Counted from the first letter of the stretch, positions 1 to 8,634 are shown. The stretch: 61,304 bases of DNA from Hyphomicrobiales bacterium (GCA_021730985.1 JAKFYI010000018.1:1-61304); one strand, 5' to 3'. Notes: generated from the sequence alone by a model not told the origin. Numbers and translations: made by a program.

Positions 1-51
1 CCCCGTACCCCGCCCACCAACTAAATTGGCGGCAATGTTCGGGGCCTGTGG

Positions 52-84
52 AAAAGAAAAGGCGGCGCCGGAACCGGCGCCGCC
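52..84 (-). terminator. Rho-independent terminator
   Basis: A perfect 11-bp stem (61-71 pairing with 74-84, loop of two bases) is followed on the minus strand by TTTTCTTTT (plus-strand A-rich run 52-60). It lies about 50 bp past the stop of the minus-strand binding-protein gene ending at 135 and so should end that transcript. Confidence 0.75.
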
Positions 85-134
85 TCATTCGTGGATCAAG
101 CAGTCGGCAACCCCATCAAGGGGTTACCGTTGCC

Positions 135-1091
135 TTATTTGGGCCTGTAGACGATGTCGATCATCCCCTCGACGTCCTTGGATGTCTTGGGCGACGGGAT
201 GAACTTGGCGTCGAGTGCGTCCTTGAGGGTACGGTCCAGATCGCGAATCTCGCCCATCTGCATCGCCGCCTTGGGATAGAACTCGTCCACCCCCTGCTTG
301 GCGACCGCAACCGGCACCTTCATGTTCTTGGCGAACATCTCGATCGCCTGCGGGTTGCTGTAGGCCCACTCGATCGACTTGGCATAGACCTCCATGAACT
401 TGGTGATCGCCGCGCGCCGGGTCTTGAGGATCTCGGTGTTGGCGATGTTCACCCGAATGGTCTGATTGCGCATCTCCGTCACGTCGTTGGACCGCGCGAC
501 AATGCGGCGCTTGCCCTCCTGCACATCCAGCAAACCGAGCGGCACCACCGACCAGCCGACATCGATCTGTCCGGACATGACCTGCGTCGTCGTGCCGGGC
601 ACGCCGCCGGTGGCGGTCGGCTTGGCCTTGGAACCGGACTGCTTCAGCAGCGCGAGCAGGATCAGGTTCGATGAGGAACCGGGCGAGGAGAACGCAACCG
701 TCTTGCCCTCCGGCACGTCCGCGAGGGTCTTGTACGGGCTGTCGGCCCGCACCCACCAGTACAGTTCGGTGGCGCCCGTCATCTCCGCCGAGATGATCTT
801 GATCGGCGCGCCCTTCACATAGGCTCCGACCACGCCGAGCGTGCCGTTGGAGAGGGCGATATCCACGCTGCCCGAAACGGCGGCGGTCAGAGTCTGCGCG
901 CCGCCATCGGTCCAGAATATTTCGACCTCAAGGCCTGCTTCCTTGAAGAAGCCGGCGGCCTGACCGAACTCCACCCAGGAGCTGTCCCAGAAGCCGCGCT
1001 GCGGGATCGCCACCTTGAGCTTTTCCTGCGCGAAGCCTGTGCTTGTCGCAGCCATCCAGATCGCAAGCGCTGCGAGGATCGACTTCACCAT
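135..1091 (-). CDS. ABC transporter substrate-binding protein, NMT1/SsuA-like
   Basis: Periplasmic solute-binding protein of about 318 aa. A signal peptide spans residues 1-21 (basic start, hydrophobic core, cleavage after GFA, then QEKLKVAIPQ). The mature part has the NMT1/THI5/TauA layout: an aerobic LKVAIP-type first strand, a segment like GFFKEAGLEVEIFWTDGG and the ALSNGTLGVVGAYVKG ligand region. The ATG at 1091 is chosen because GGGAGG sits seven bases upstream; an ATG at 1097 would overlap that site and longer starts lack one. No permease or ATPase is adjacent. The substrate is unknown; neighbours suggest an organic acid or aromatic. The next minus-strand gene upstream is a FAH-family hydrolase 123 bp away, so co-transcription is possible. 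The hairpin at 52-84 closes the unit. Confidence 0.85.
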   Translation of the reverse strand: MVKSILAALAIWMAATSTGFAQEKLKVAIPQRGFWDSSWVEFGQAAGFFKEAGLEVEIFWTDGGAQTLTAAVSGSVDIALSNGTLGVVGAYVKGAPIKIISAEMTGATELYWWVRADSPYKTLADVPEGKTVAFSSPGSSSNLILLALLKQSGSKAKPTATGGVPGTTTQVMSGQIDVGWSVVPLGLLDVQEGKRRIVARSNDVTEMRNQTIRVNIANTEILKTRRAAITKFMEVYAKSIEWAYSNPQAIEMFAKNMKVPVAVAKQGVDEFYPKAAMQMGEIRDLDRTLKDALDAKFIPSPKTSKDVEGMIDIVYRPK

Positions 1092-1214
1092 TTGCATTCC
1101 TCCCTGGCGGCGCTGAGCGGCGCGCCCTTCGTTTTGCGTTCGTGGCGCATACTGCCCACTTGCCCACCGCGGCACAATCGCCACCGCCCGCACCGGCTGC
1201 GGCGGCTGGCCGCG

Positions 1215-2060
1215 TTACGTCTCGTCGGCGATGCGGGTGCGCAGCGTGCCGATCTTGCTGATCTCGACCTCCAGCACGTCGCCGGGCTTCATCCAGAGCG
1301 GCGGCTTGCGGCCGTGGCCGACGCCTTCCGGAGTGCCGGTGGCGATGATGTCGCCGGGATGCAACGGCGTGAACTGCGAGCAGAACGCGATGATCTGCGG
1401 CACCGAATAGATCATCTGGTCGGTGCCGGAATGCTGCACCTGCTGGCCGTTGAGACGCGTCGTCAGCGTGAGCCTGGTGGGATCGGGGATTTCATCCGTG
1501 GTCACCAGCCACGGCCCGAGCGGGCCGGTGCCCGGAAAATTCTTGCCCGACGTGACCGAGAATTTCTGATAGTCGCGCACGCTGCCGTCCACGAAGCAGG
1601 TGTAGCCCGCGACATGATCGAGCGCGCGCGCCTCCGGGATGTCACGGCCGCCCTTGCCGATCACCACAGTGAACTCGCCCTCGAAATCGAAATTTTCGGA
1701 ACGGCGCGGCCGAAACATCTCGCCGTCATGACCGGCCAGTGTGTCGGTGAAGCGGATGAACATGCTCGGCTGCTTGGGCAACTCACGGCCGACCTCCGCC
1801 GCGTGCGAGCGATAGTTGATGCCGGCGCACAGGATTTTCTGCGGGTCGGGAATGACCGGGAGAAAACGGATGTCGGACAGCTTGCGGTCGGGCTTCGCGC
1901 TTTTTACCGCATCGCGGATTTCATCGAGCGCGCCGGCCGCCAACGCCTCGCGCAATGTCGCGGCGCCGCTCTTGAGGCGGCCATTCAATGTGACGACGCC
2001 GTCATCGACCACCACGCCGAACGCAGGCTTTCCGCCGGCAATGTAACTGGCGAGCTTCAT
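1215..2060 (-). CDS. Fumarylacetoacetate hydrolase (FAH) family protein
   Basis: Full-length FAH-fold hydrolase/isomerase, 281 aa. Such enzymes cleave C-C bonds or tautomerise dioxo acids from aromatic ring-fission pathways, such as fumarylpyruvate, acylpyruvates and the 2-hydroxyhepta-2,4-dienedioate intermediate. The family divalent-metal ligands are visible as E127 and E129 (FEGEF) and D158 (VDGSVRD), after the conserved INYRSHAAE segment at about 81-89; GTPEGVGHGR lies near the C-terminus. It is read with the genes on either side of the minus strand: a solute-binding protein downstream and a dihydroxyphthalate-decarboxylase-like gene 30 bp upstream. With the GST at 3178 it could serve a gentisate-type pathway, but the exact substrate cannot be read from sequence. 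Confidence 0.9.
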   Translation of the reverse strand: MKLASYIAGGKPAFGVVVDDGVVTLNGRLKSGAATLREALAAGALDEIRDAVKSAKPDRKLSDIRFLPVIPDPQKILCAGINYRSHAAEVGRELPKQPSMFIRFTDTLAGHDGEMFRPRRSENFDFEGEFTVVIGKGGRDIPEARALDHVAGYTCFVDGSVRDYQKFSVTSGKNFPGTGPLGPWLVTTDEIPDPTRLTLTTRLNGQQVQHSGTDQMIYSVPQIIAFCSQFTPLHPGDIIATGTPEGVGHGRKPPLWMKPGDVLEVEISKIGTLRTRIADET

Positions 2061-2090
2061 GTCGAACTCCGCATCGCTGGACGTTTCAGG

Positions 2091-3065
2091 TTACGCGACG
2101 GGGACGAACAGATCGTCCACCCGCGGCGCCTTGGCGATCACGCCCTGCTCGGCCAGATAGCGCACCAGCGCTTCGAGCGTCGGCCGGTTCGGCTCGATGC
2201 CGTAGGGCCAGGGATCGCCGCCGAACACCGCGTCGATCTCGTCGAGTTCGGCGTGCATCCACGGCAGCATGTACCGCAGCGTGCCGCGATAGCGCATCTT
2301 GCTGCGCTCGATGTCCTTGGCCTGGTTGAAGGCGCGGAACAGATGGCCAGCGAGCTTCGGATTCCGTTCGTGGACGTCGCGGCGGATCACCACCAGATGC
2401 ATGATCGGAAAGATCTTGGTGCGCCGGTAGTACTCCATCTCGGCGGCGCGATAGTCCGGATAGACGCGCACGATATCCGGGTTGCGCCCGTAGGCCTCGG
2501 GGACGCCGGTGCCGATGATGGCCTGTATTTCGCCCTCCTCCAGCAATTGGCTCAGCGACTTGCCGGACCGGTTGGCGGTGACCGAAAGCTTCTTCACCGT
2601 CGGCAGGATGGCCGGATTGCCGTGCGACTTGGCGCTGTTGATGTCGCCTTCGACCCATTCGCAGTTCGCGAAGTCGATGCCGTGCTCGTCGCTCAGCAGG
2701 CCGCGGATGAAAATCGCGGCGGTCATGGTGTAGACCGGCACGCCGATCCGCTTGCCCGCCAGCTCCTTCGGGTTCTTGACGTGCTTGCGGTTGATGAAAA
2801 TGAAGCTGTGCCGGAACACCCGCGAAGCGAACACCGGAATGGCGACGAACGGACATTGTCCGCCGGTAAAGCGCGAGATGAACTCCGAGGACGAGAACTC
2901 GCAGACGTCGTAGGCCTGCTCGGCGGCCATGCGGTCGAAGATAATGCGCGGATTATCCTCGACCTCGAATTTCAGATCGACGCCTTCGACCGCGACCTCG
3001 CCGGTGTAGAGCGGCAACATGCGGTCATAGAGGCCGCAGGCGAACGTGATCGGCAGTTTCGGCAT
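2091..3065 (-). CDS. 4,5-dihydroxyphthalate decarboxylase-like protein (SBP fold)
   Basis: Protein of 324 aa in the family annotated as 4,5-dihydroxyphthalate decarboxylase (Pht5-type), which shares the type 2 periplasmic-binding-protein fold. Family-like stretches are ACGLYDRMLPLYTGEV near the N-terminus, the YDVCEFSSSEF segment, AGKRIGVPVYTMTAA and GDPWPYGIEPNRPTLE near the C-terminus. No signal peptide is seen, which supports a cytoplasmic enzyme over an exported binding protein. Starting at ATG 3065 places AGGGATGGA just upstream; the longer frame to 3179 has atypical residues and overlaps the divergent GST promoter. It sits 30 bp upstream of the FAH gene on the same strand and is probably co-transcribed with it. 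The substrate is uncertain because the family includes many members not shown to be decarboxylases. Confidence 0.8.
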   Translation of the reverse strand: MPKLPITFACGLYDRMLPLYTGEVAVEGVDLKFEVEDNPRIIFDRMAAEQAYDVCEFSSSEFISRFTGGQCPFVAIPVFASRVFRHSFIFINRKHVKNPKELAGKRIGVPVYTMTAAIFIRGLLSDEHGIDFANCEWVEGDINSAKSHGNPAILPTVKKLSVTANRSGKSLSQLLEEGEIQAIIGTGVPEAYGRNPDIVRVYPDYRAAEMEYYRRTKIFPIMHLVVIRRDVHERNPKLAGHLFRAFNQAKDIERSKMRYRGTLRYMLPWMHAELDEIDAVFGGDPWPYGIEPNRPTLEALVRYLAEQGVIAKAPRVDDLFVPVA

Positions 3066-3177
3066 TTTCCATCCCTGGACCGGCGCAACATTGCATGCAG
3101 TGTAGCAGGTGGCCGCAGACCGGCTACACTGCCGGCGCCGCAATGCCATGGCGGTCATGCAGAATCGGAGGAACCCC

Positions 3178-3969
3178 ATGCTCGCGCTCTATCACAACGA
3201 CATGTCGAGCTGCGCGCAGAAGGTCCGGCTCTGCCTCGCCGAAAAGGGCCTGAAGTGGGAGGACCGCCACCTTAACCTGCGCGCCGGCGAGCACCAGCAG
3301 GACTGGTACGTCAAACTCAACCCCCGCGCTGTGGTGCCGACGCTGATCGACGGCGACATCGTGGTGCCGGAATCCAACGTCATCAACGAGTATCTCGACG
3401 AGCGCTTTCCCGATCCGCCGCTGAAGCCGGCCGATCCGTTCGGCCGCGCCCGGATGCGGCTGTGGACCAAGCAGCTCGATGAAGGCGTGCACGATGCCGG
3501 CATCGCGGTGCTGAGCTTCGGCGTGGCATTCCGCCATCAGTATCTGACCAAGGGCGACGCCGGACAGAAGATGCTGGAAAGCATCCCCGACCCGATCAAG
3601 CGCGAGCGGCGCCGCGATGTGATCGAGAAGGGACTGGATTCGCAATTTTTCCGGATCGCGATCCTGCGGCTGATGGAATTGTACCGCGACATGGACTCGG
3701 CGCTTGGCAAGACCGCCTGGCTCGCCGGCGACAGCTACTCCATCGCCGACGCTGCGTTCACGCCCTATGTGGTGCGGCTCGACCATCTGGACGTGCTAGG
3801 CCTGCTCGACGCCACGCCGCGCGTCGCCGATTGGTACCGCCGCATCCAGGCGCGGCCGAGCTATCAGGGGGCGATCGTGCGCTGGGAAAACCCCGGCTAT
3901 CTCGACCTGATGAAGCGGAACGGCCGGGAAAGCTGGCCCAAGATCAAACAGATCGCCGACGCGGCCTGA
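3178..3969 (+). CDS. Glutathione S-transferase family protein
   Basis: Cytosolic GST of about 263 aa. The N-terminal thioredoxin-like domain has SSCAQKVRL (likely catalytic Ser/Cys region), the cis-proline segment NPRAVVPTLIDG and the glutathione-contacting VPESNVINEYLDERFP; the all-alpha C-terminal domain carries WLAGDSYSIADAAFTPYVVRL, the usual N-capping-box region. ATG 3178 is preceded by CGGAGG. It is longer than most bacterial GSTs (about 200-230 aa) because of a helical insertion around residues 105-170. It is divergent from the dihydroxyphthalate-decarboxylase-like gene. Roles in aromatic catabolism (maleylpyruvate isomerase, beta-etherase, dehalogenase) are possible, but the motif is not the typical zeta-class SSCSxR. 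Confidence 0.88.
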   Translation: MLALYHNDMSSCAQKVRLCLAEKGLKWEDRHLNLRAGEHQQDWYVKLNPRAVVPTLIDGDIVVPESNVINEYLDERFPDPPLKPADPFGRARMRLWTKQLDEGVHDAGIAVLSFGVAFRHQYLTKGDAGQKMLESIPDPIKRERRRDVIEKGLDSQFFRIAILRLMELYRDMDSALGKTAWLAGDSYSIADAAFTPYVVRLDHLDVLGLLDATPRVADWYRRIQARPSYQGAIVRWENPGYLDLMKRNGRESWPKIKQIADAA

Positions 3970-3971
3970 AG

Positions 3972-3980
3972 TTATCCACA
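3972..3980 (+). other. Single DnaA-box-like 9-mer
   Basis: TTATCCACA, the perfect consensus DnaA box, begins two bases after the GST stop codon. It is solitary, with no AT-rich unwinding region or replication gene nearby, so it may be coincidence or a minor DnaA site; it is not evidence of an origin. Confidence 0.3.
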
Positions 3981-4095
3981 CAACTCACAGACGATACACG
4001 CCATACGAGACTGTGAAGGAACGGGACACGGGTTCGTCGCATTGCCGTCGTAACCGAGCCCTTATGTGGGGCGCGTTACATAGACGGAGTGTGTC

Positions 4096-4341
4096 ATGGA
4101 CAGATCCCACTACTACGTGATGTTCGACGGCGGCGGCTGGACGATCCAGTGCGACGGCGAGAACTCGGAGCCGTATCCACGGCAGCGCGACGCCTTCAAG
4201 GATGCTGTGGCGCTTGCCCACCTCGATGAGACCAACGGCCGCGAGGCCGCCGTCATCGTGCAGGGCGCCGACGCCATGTTCCGGCCGGTCTGGGACTCCA
4301 GCAAGGATGTCTATCCTCCCCCGCTGGTGCCGGAACTCTGA
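4096..4341 (+). CDS. Small DUF2188-like hypothetical protein
   Basis: Acidic 81-aa soluble protein. The pattern HYYVMFDGGGWTIQCDGENS, then a PRQRDAFKDAVALAHLDE helix, then AAVIVQGADAMF resembles the small DUF2188 family (strand, helix containing a DA-x-A repeat, then a strand with I-x-G-x-DG). The function of that family is not established. A GGAG precedes the ATG by about seven bases. It stands alone between the GST gene and a response regulator gene, with about 96 bp on its right. Confidence 0.6.
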   Translation: MDRSHYYVMFDGGGWTIQCDGENSEPYPRQRDAFKDAVALAHLDETNGREAAVIVQGADAMFRPVWDSSKDVYPPPLVPEL

Positions 4342-4437
4342 ACGGACCTTTGCTGAATCCGGGCGTTCTATTCACACCGGAGCGAGCCGACCCGCTGGCA
4401 CGCAGTCGCAAAAAAGGTACAGTTGTGACGAAGCGCA

Positions 4438-4869
4438 ATGAGGGCGATCGTCATGACCCCTGCTCCGCAAAGCACACCACCGGCGCGTAAATCAGGTGAA
4501 GCGCCGCGCGTGCTGATCGCGGAAGACGAACTTCTGGTGGCCTGGCAGCTCGAGGCACTGGTGCGTGACCAGAAGCTGCAGGTGTGCGGCTTGGTGCCGG
4601 ATGGCCAGGGCGCCATCGAGCAGGCGGGCGACCTCGACGCCGATCTGGTGCTGATGGACATCCGGCTCGCGGGCCGCATGGATGGCATCGAAGCGGCGCG
4701 CCGGATTCGCGAAAACCGCGGCACGCCGGTGATCTTCATCACCGCCTACGGCGACCCGACCACGCGCGCGCATATCGAGCGCGTGATGCCCGGTGCGCCG
4801 GTGCTGGCGAAGCCCGTGACCGGCGCGCAATTGCGCGAAGCGATCGCCGAAGTCCTCAACCTCAACTGA
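4438..4869 (+). CDS. Single-domain response regulator (CheY-like)
   Basis: Receiver-only response regulator of 143 aa with no output domain. The receiver runs from about residue 23 to the end: acidic pocket AEDE, phospho-acceptor Asp in VLMDIRLAG, the switch Thr in FITAYGD and the conserved Lys in LAKPVTG. The first 22 residues are a Pro/Ser-rich leader; an ATG at 4453 gives a shorter, perhaps truer, start with GGGCGA upstream. The reading IRLAGRMDGIEAA is typical of receivers paired with HWE/HisKA_2 kinases, common in rhizobia. No kinase is adjacent. Its stop codon overlaps the convergent ThDP-enzyme gene by 8 bp. Confidence 0.88.
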   Translation: MRAIVMTPAPQSTPPARKSGEAPRVLIAEDELLVAWQLEALVRDQKLQVCGLVPDGQGAIEQAGDLDADLVLMDIRLAGRMDGIEAARRIRENRGTPVIFITAYGDPTTRAHIERVMPGAPVLAKPVTGAQLREAIAEVLNLN

Positions 4870-6550
4870 CGGCGACCGGCGCCAGTGCGTCGATGTCGGT
4901 CACGACGTCGATCACCGCCGGACGGTTGGCGGCGAGCGCCTGCGCCAGCGCGCTCTGGATGCCGCTCGGATGCTCGACGCGGATGCCGAGCGCGCCCATC
5001 TCCTCGGCGATGCGCGCGAAGTTGGTCTTGCGGAAGGTCCACAGCTCGCGAGCCTGCTCGGTCTGCTGGCCGCCGTACACGCGGTCGAAGCCGCGCTTGC
5101 TCTGGTTGCCGCCGCCGTTGTTGTTGACGACGGTGACCGCGTTGATCTTCCAGCGCACCGCTGTCTCGATATCGCCGATGTGATACCAGAAGCCGGCGTC
5201 GCCGGTGAACGTCACCACCGGACGCTCGGGCGCGCCGCACTTCGCGCCGAGACCGGCGGGGAACGCCCAGCCGAGATGGCCGGCGCTGCGTATGTAACTC
5301 TGGCTCGGCTTCTTGAGATCGTACATGCCGCCCATCCACATGCCGGCGTGGCCGGTATCGACCACGACGATGGCGTCGTCGGGCACATGCTTCGACAGTT
5401 CATGGCAGATGCGCTCCGGGCGGATCGGCACCGCGTCCGACTCCAGCGCGCCCTTGTACTTGCCGTACCATTCCTTGCAGATCGACTGCGCCTGCTCGAC
5501 CCAGGCCTTGCGCTTGCCGGCGCTCGACTTGTCGCACGCCGCCAGCATCTTGCTCAGCGTGGCCTTGGCATCGCCGTTGACGCGCGCCTGCAGCGGATAA
5601 TTCATGCCGAGCGCTTCCGGATCGATGTCGATCTGGATCGACGGCGTGCCGATCTTCGGCACCGCCCAGAAGTGCGTGGTCATGCCGCCGGTGGTGGTGC
5701 CGACAAAGCAAATCAGGTCGGCCGCGTTGACGACCTTGTTGGCGCTCTCGCGCGAATAGGTGCCGACAACGCCGACCGACAGCGGATGGCTGCTGGTGAT
5801 GGTGTCCTTGCCGTTGAGCGAGGTCGCGACCGGAATCTGCAGTGCCTCGGCCAACGCGACCAGTTCGCGTGCCGCGCCGGAGTGGCGCACGCCGCCGCCG
5901 GCGACAATCACCGGGCGCTGCGCCTCTTGCAGCACCTTCAGCGCCGCCAGCACGCTGGCCTGATCCGGCTCCGGCCGGAACGGCGGCACGCGCGCGAATT
6001 CCGGCTCGATCATCGGCTCCATCTCGCCTTCTTCGCCGTCAACCTGGCCCTCGTTGCCGCGGAATTGCAGGTGCACCGGTCCGGGCCGGCCACTGGTGGC
6101 AACGCGGAACGCCTGCCTCACCATGTCAGGGAAGCGGGTCACCTCGTCCACCGTGGCGTTCCACTTGGTGACCGGCTCGAACGCCGGCACGTCATCGACC
6201 TCCTGGTAGACCTGACGGAACTTGGTCTTCGGCTCGCGGCCGCCGGTGAAGGCGATGACCGGCGAATGCGCCAGCCACGCATCGCGCAGGCCGGCGGCGA
6301 GATTGAGCGCGCCGATCACCTGCGCCATGCAGATGCCGGGCTTGCCGGAGGCGCGGGCGTAGCCGTCCGCCATGTAGGCCGCGGTGGCTTCGCTATGGAC
6401 ATGGAGGCGCTTGATCGAGGTCCGGCTCTCCATCACCGCGAAGGTTTTGCGCAGCACCGCGGGCACATGAAAGACGTGCGTGACGCCGTAGGCCTGCAGC
6501 ATGTCGGCCATGCACTCGGCGCCCGACATTTTACGGTTGTGTCCAAGCAT
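4862..6550 (-). CDS. ThDP-dependent enzyme, acetolactate synthase-like
   Basis: Thiamine-diphosphate enzyme of 562 aa with the three-domain layout of the acetolactate synthase / benzoylformate decarboxylase / oxalyl-CoA decarboxylase superfamily. The PYR domain supplies the catalytic glutamate (about E54 in HSEATAAYMADGYAR); the PP domain has the ThDP/Mg motif starting FTGDAGFW and ending VVNNN about 25 residues later. It begins with MSGAECMADMLQAYGVTHVFHVPA. It is the last gene of a minus-strand run with two MBL-fold genes (gaps of 54 and 5 bp), so a shared pathway is likely. It is unlikely to be biosynthetic acetohydroxyacid synthase since no regulatory ilvH partner is present. The substrate is unknown. 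Confidence 0.88.
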   Translation of the reverse strand: MLGHNRKMSGAECMADMLQAYGVTHVFHVPAVLRKTFAVMESRTSIKRLHVHSEATAAYMADGYARASGKPGICMAQVIGALNLAAGLRDAWLAHSPVIAFTGGREPKTKFRQVYQEVDDVPAFEPVTKWNATVDEVTRFPDMVRQAFRVATSGRPGPVHLQFRGNEGQVDGEEGEMEPMIEPEFARVPPFRPEPDQASVLAALKVLQEAQRPVIVAGGGVRHSGAARELVALAEALQIPVATSLNGKDTITSSHPLSVGVVGTYSRESANKVVNAADLICFVGTTTGGMTTHFWAVPKIGTPSIQIDIDPEALGMNYPLQARVNGDAKATLSKMLAACDKSSAGKRKAWVEQAQSICKEWYGKYKGALESDAVPIRPERICHELSKHVPDDAIVVVDTGHAGMWMGGMYDLKKPSQSYIRSAGHLGWAFPAGLGAKCGAPERPVVTFTGDAGFWYHIGDIETAVRWKINAVTVVNNNGGGNQSKRGFDRVYGGQQTEQARELWTFRKTNFARIAEEMGALGIRVEHPSGIQSALAQALAANRPAVIDVVTDIDALAPVAVS

Positions 6551-6604
6551 GATGATTCCACTGGTCCAGTTGGCGGGCGGAGAATCTTTTAGAAAAGCGG
6601 AGCG

Positions 6605-7465
6605 TCAGCCGACGGCAGCGGGCACCGGCGCCGGCTTCGTGCCGAAACCTGCGTCGTTGGTGCCGCGCTCGGCGACGCTCGAGCCGAACAGCAGGCCCTC
6701 TTTCACCTTCGGCATGGTGCGGGCGACATCGGTGATGACAAGGCCGTGAGTCGGGCAGACGGTCTTCACCGCGAGCCTGTTCATGAGCAGATCGAGCCGC
6801 TCGCAGTAGTTCCGCATGTCGGCCCACTTGGTCCACCACAGCGCCAGATCGGCGAACACGGCCGTGGTGTCCTGCAGATCGAGCGAGGCCGCTTCCTCGG
6901 CGACCAGGCCGCAGTGACCGTCCTCGTGATAGTGGCTGTAGGCGAAGCCGTCGCCGGGAAACAGCACGCGGTCGCGCGTTTCGAAGCCCCACCAGGTGGA
7001 GCGCATGTCGCGGATCACCGGCTCCACCGCGCGGAAGCCGCGGCCGCCGAGATCGATCTCGTCGCCCTCCTTCATCGCGCGCATACGATGCTCGTACTGC
7101 GGGAACGCGAGATGATAGTCGCTGATGTCGCCGCACAGGATCGCCTCGGGATAGCGCGACAGCACGCGGCCGAGCCCGCCGCAATGCGGCGTCTCCTGGT
7201 GGGTGACGAACAGATATTTCAGCGGCGGCTTGCCGGACATGAGCTTGTTGAGCTGGCCCTCGATGATCGGGAAGTCCTTCGGATGTCCGGTCTCGACCAG
7301 CATCGACGCCGTCTCACCGACGATCAGGAAGCAGGCATTGCAGCCGTGATAGATCTTGCCCTGCTGGCGCTGCTCCAGGCATTCACCGAGCCAGAAGATG
7401 CCGGGCGCGACCTCGCGCGGCAGCGGGTTGGGGCGGTTGAGCGTGCCCTGATGACGAATGGTCAT
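6605..7465 (-). CDS. MBL-fold hydrolase / flavodiiron-like protein
   Basis: Metallo-beta-lactamase-fold protein of about 286 aa. Its metal motif is HQETPHCGG instead of HxHxDH: the H-x-E pattern is that of the flavodiiron oxygen-binding (ODP) branch, but the usual Asp is replaced by Pro. Other ligand-like positions remain (LFPGDGFAYSHYHED, PTHGLVI). No flavodoxin domain follows. ATG 7465 has GGAAAGG about eight bases upstream; a GTG at 7474 would overlap the previous stop by 4 bp and is the alternative. It lies in tandem with a related but more degenerate paralog (7471-8355) and upstream of the ThDP enzyme. Metal content and activity cannot be judged from sequence. Confidence 0.82.
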   Translation of the reverse strand: MTIRHQGTLNRPNPLPREVAPGIFWLGECLEQRQQGKIYHGCNACFLIVGETASMLVETGHPKDFPIIEGQLNKLMSGKPPLKYLFVTHQETPHCGGLGRVLSRYPEAILCGDISDYHLAFPQYEHRMRAMKEGDEIDLGGRGFRAVEPVIRDMRSTWWGFETRDRVLFPGDGFAYSHYHEDGHCGLVAEEAASLDLQDTTAVFADLALWWTKWADMRNYCERLDLLMNRLAVKTVCPTHGLVITDVARTMPKVKEGLLFGSSVAERGTNDAGFGTKPAPVPAAVG

Positions 7466-7470
7466 TCCGA

Positions 7471-8355
7471 TCACCTTTCCTCGTCGCGGCCGACGTAGCG
7501 CGACGTCGCCACACTCTTGTCGAGCGACTTGAGCACGTCATCGACCAGCTTGATGTGCTTGGCGACCGTCTTCTTGCCGCGCAGGATGCAGCCGTAGCCC
7601 GGCGCGATGGTCTCGATGTCGTGCTTGTTCAGGATGTCGTTCATGCCCTTGCGCAGCTTCGCGGTGTCCACGCCCTCCAGCCACCAGTAGCGGGTGTTGA
7701 GCAGGAACGAGCGCACATGGTCGAAGTCGGTCGGATCGTCGTCGCCGTCCTGGATGATCCAGGGGCCGTCCGGCCGGTCGCGCCAGGTGTGGGTGTACAT
7801 GTCGGAGGTGAACAGCGTCTTGGTCGCCGCATCGTAAATCCAGCGCGTGGCGATCAGCCGGATCGGCGCCTGATAGACGACGACGGGCCGGCCCTGGCTG
7901 CCGATCGGGATCGTTTCCTCGCGGCTGATGGTGGTGATGTTGAGCCGATCGAGGGTGTTCTGCCCGGAATCGGAGCCGGCACCGAAATCGAACCAGAACG
8001 CGGCGTCCGGATTGCCGGTGAAGCACTCCTTGACGTTGAAGTGCTGCACGAACGGATCGATGTTCTGGATCGACATGAATTCGTTGAGCCGCAGCGGCAG
8101 CAGCGAAAGCGGCAGCGTGCGGGGAATGAGCGACTCGATCTGGCCGCGCAGCGAAAGCTCGTCGCCGCCAAACCCGGTGTCGATCAGCCACGCCGCATCG
8201 GGCTGCCGCAGCAGGTAGCAGTTGGTGACCGAGTACCCGGTGGCGCTGGCGGGGTAGGAGCTGACCCGGCCGTCCAGCGGCATGGTGTTTTGCAGCGCAA
8301 ACAGCTTGTCTTTGGCGAGTTCGTTGACGTTCGAGCGTTTGATCCGATCCAGCAC
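7471..8355 (-). CDS. Degenerate MBL/flavodiiron-like protein
   Basis: Protein of 294 aa with the layout of MBL-fold ODP domains: NCYLLRQPDAAWLIDTGFGG early, then a second half with ATRWIYDAATKTLFTSDMYTHTW. Where the metal-binding H-x-E/H-x-D-H motif should be, the sequence reads LRLNEFMSIQN, so most ligands are absent; the last ligand His is also missing (APGYGCIL). It may be a non-catalytic partner of the adjacent MBL protein. The GTG at 8355 is chosen for the AAGGA site seven bases upstream. First gene of a putative three-gene unit ending in the ThDP enzyme. Confidence 0.75.
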   Translation of the reverse strand: MLDRIKRSNVNELAKDKLFALQNTMPLDGRVSSYPASATGYSVTNCYLLRQPDAAWLIDTGFGGDELSLRGQIESLIPRTLPLSLLPLRLNEFMSIQNIDPFVQHFNVKECFTGNPDAAFWFDFGAGSDSGQNTLDRLNITTISREETIPIGSQGRPVVVYQAPIRLIATRWIYDAATKTLFTSDMYTHTWRDRPDGPWIIQDGDDDPTDFDHVRSFLLNTRYWWLEGVDTAKLRKGMNDILNKHDIETIAPGYGCILRGKKTVAKHIKLVDDVLKSLDKSVATSRYVGRDEER

Positions 8356-8634
8356 GATCCGGTCCTTCGCAATGGCGCCCCGATGCGCCTGTCTTTTCTA
8401 ACGCCATGGCCCGCGAAAGCGGGCCATCGACGCTGCGGCCCTGCCGTCATAGCAAAATCCATGTTGCGACGAAACCGAGGGCGGATCGATTCCTGCCCCT
8501 ATCGGAGGTGCCCGGCTTCAAGGAACAGGCCGGCTGACCGGGCGACAGGTGCCCGCTCGCCGCTTCGACCGGCCGTGCTTCACGAGCGGCTTTTTCCAGG
8601 AAACGGCAGTTCGCGCGCTGGCAGCGCGGCAGCG
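8356..8634. other. Intergenic region with GNRA-loop hairpin
   Basis: 279 bp between two minus-strand genes. The only clear element is a hairpin at 8406-8427 (9-bp perfect stem ATGGCCCGC/GCGGGCCAT with GAAA loop), upstream of the MBL gene at 8355. I see no gene in this stretch. Confidence 0.5.

Noticed and set aside
1092..3275. 727-codon plus-strand open frame
   Set aside because: It is antisense to the FAH and dihydroxyphthalate-decarboxylase-like genes and is rich in Arg/His/Ala/Asp, as expected from high-GC third-position bias; no family motif.
3972..3980. Perfect DnaA box TTATCCACA, a hint of a replication origin
   Set aside because: It is single, with no AT-rich unwinding region, no other boxes and no dnaA, dnaN, repABC or gidA-type genes nearby.
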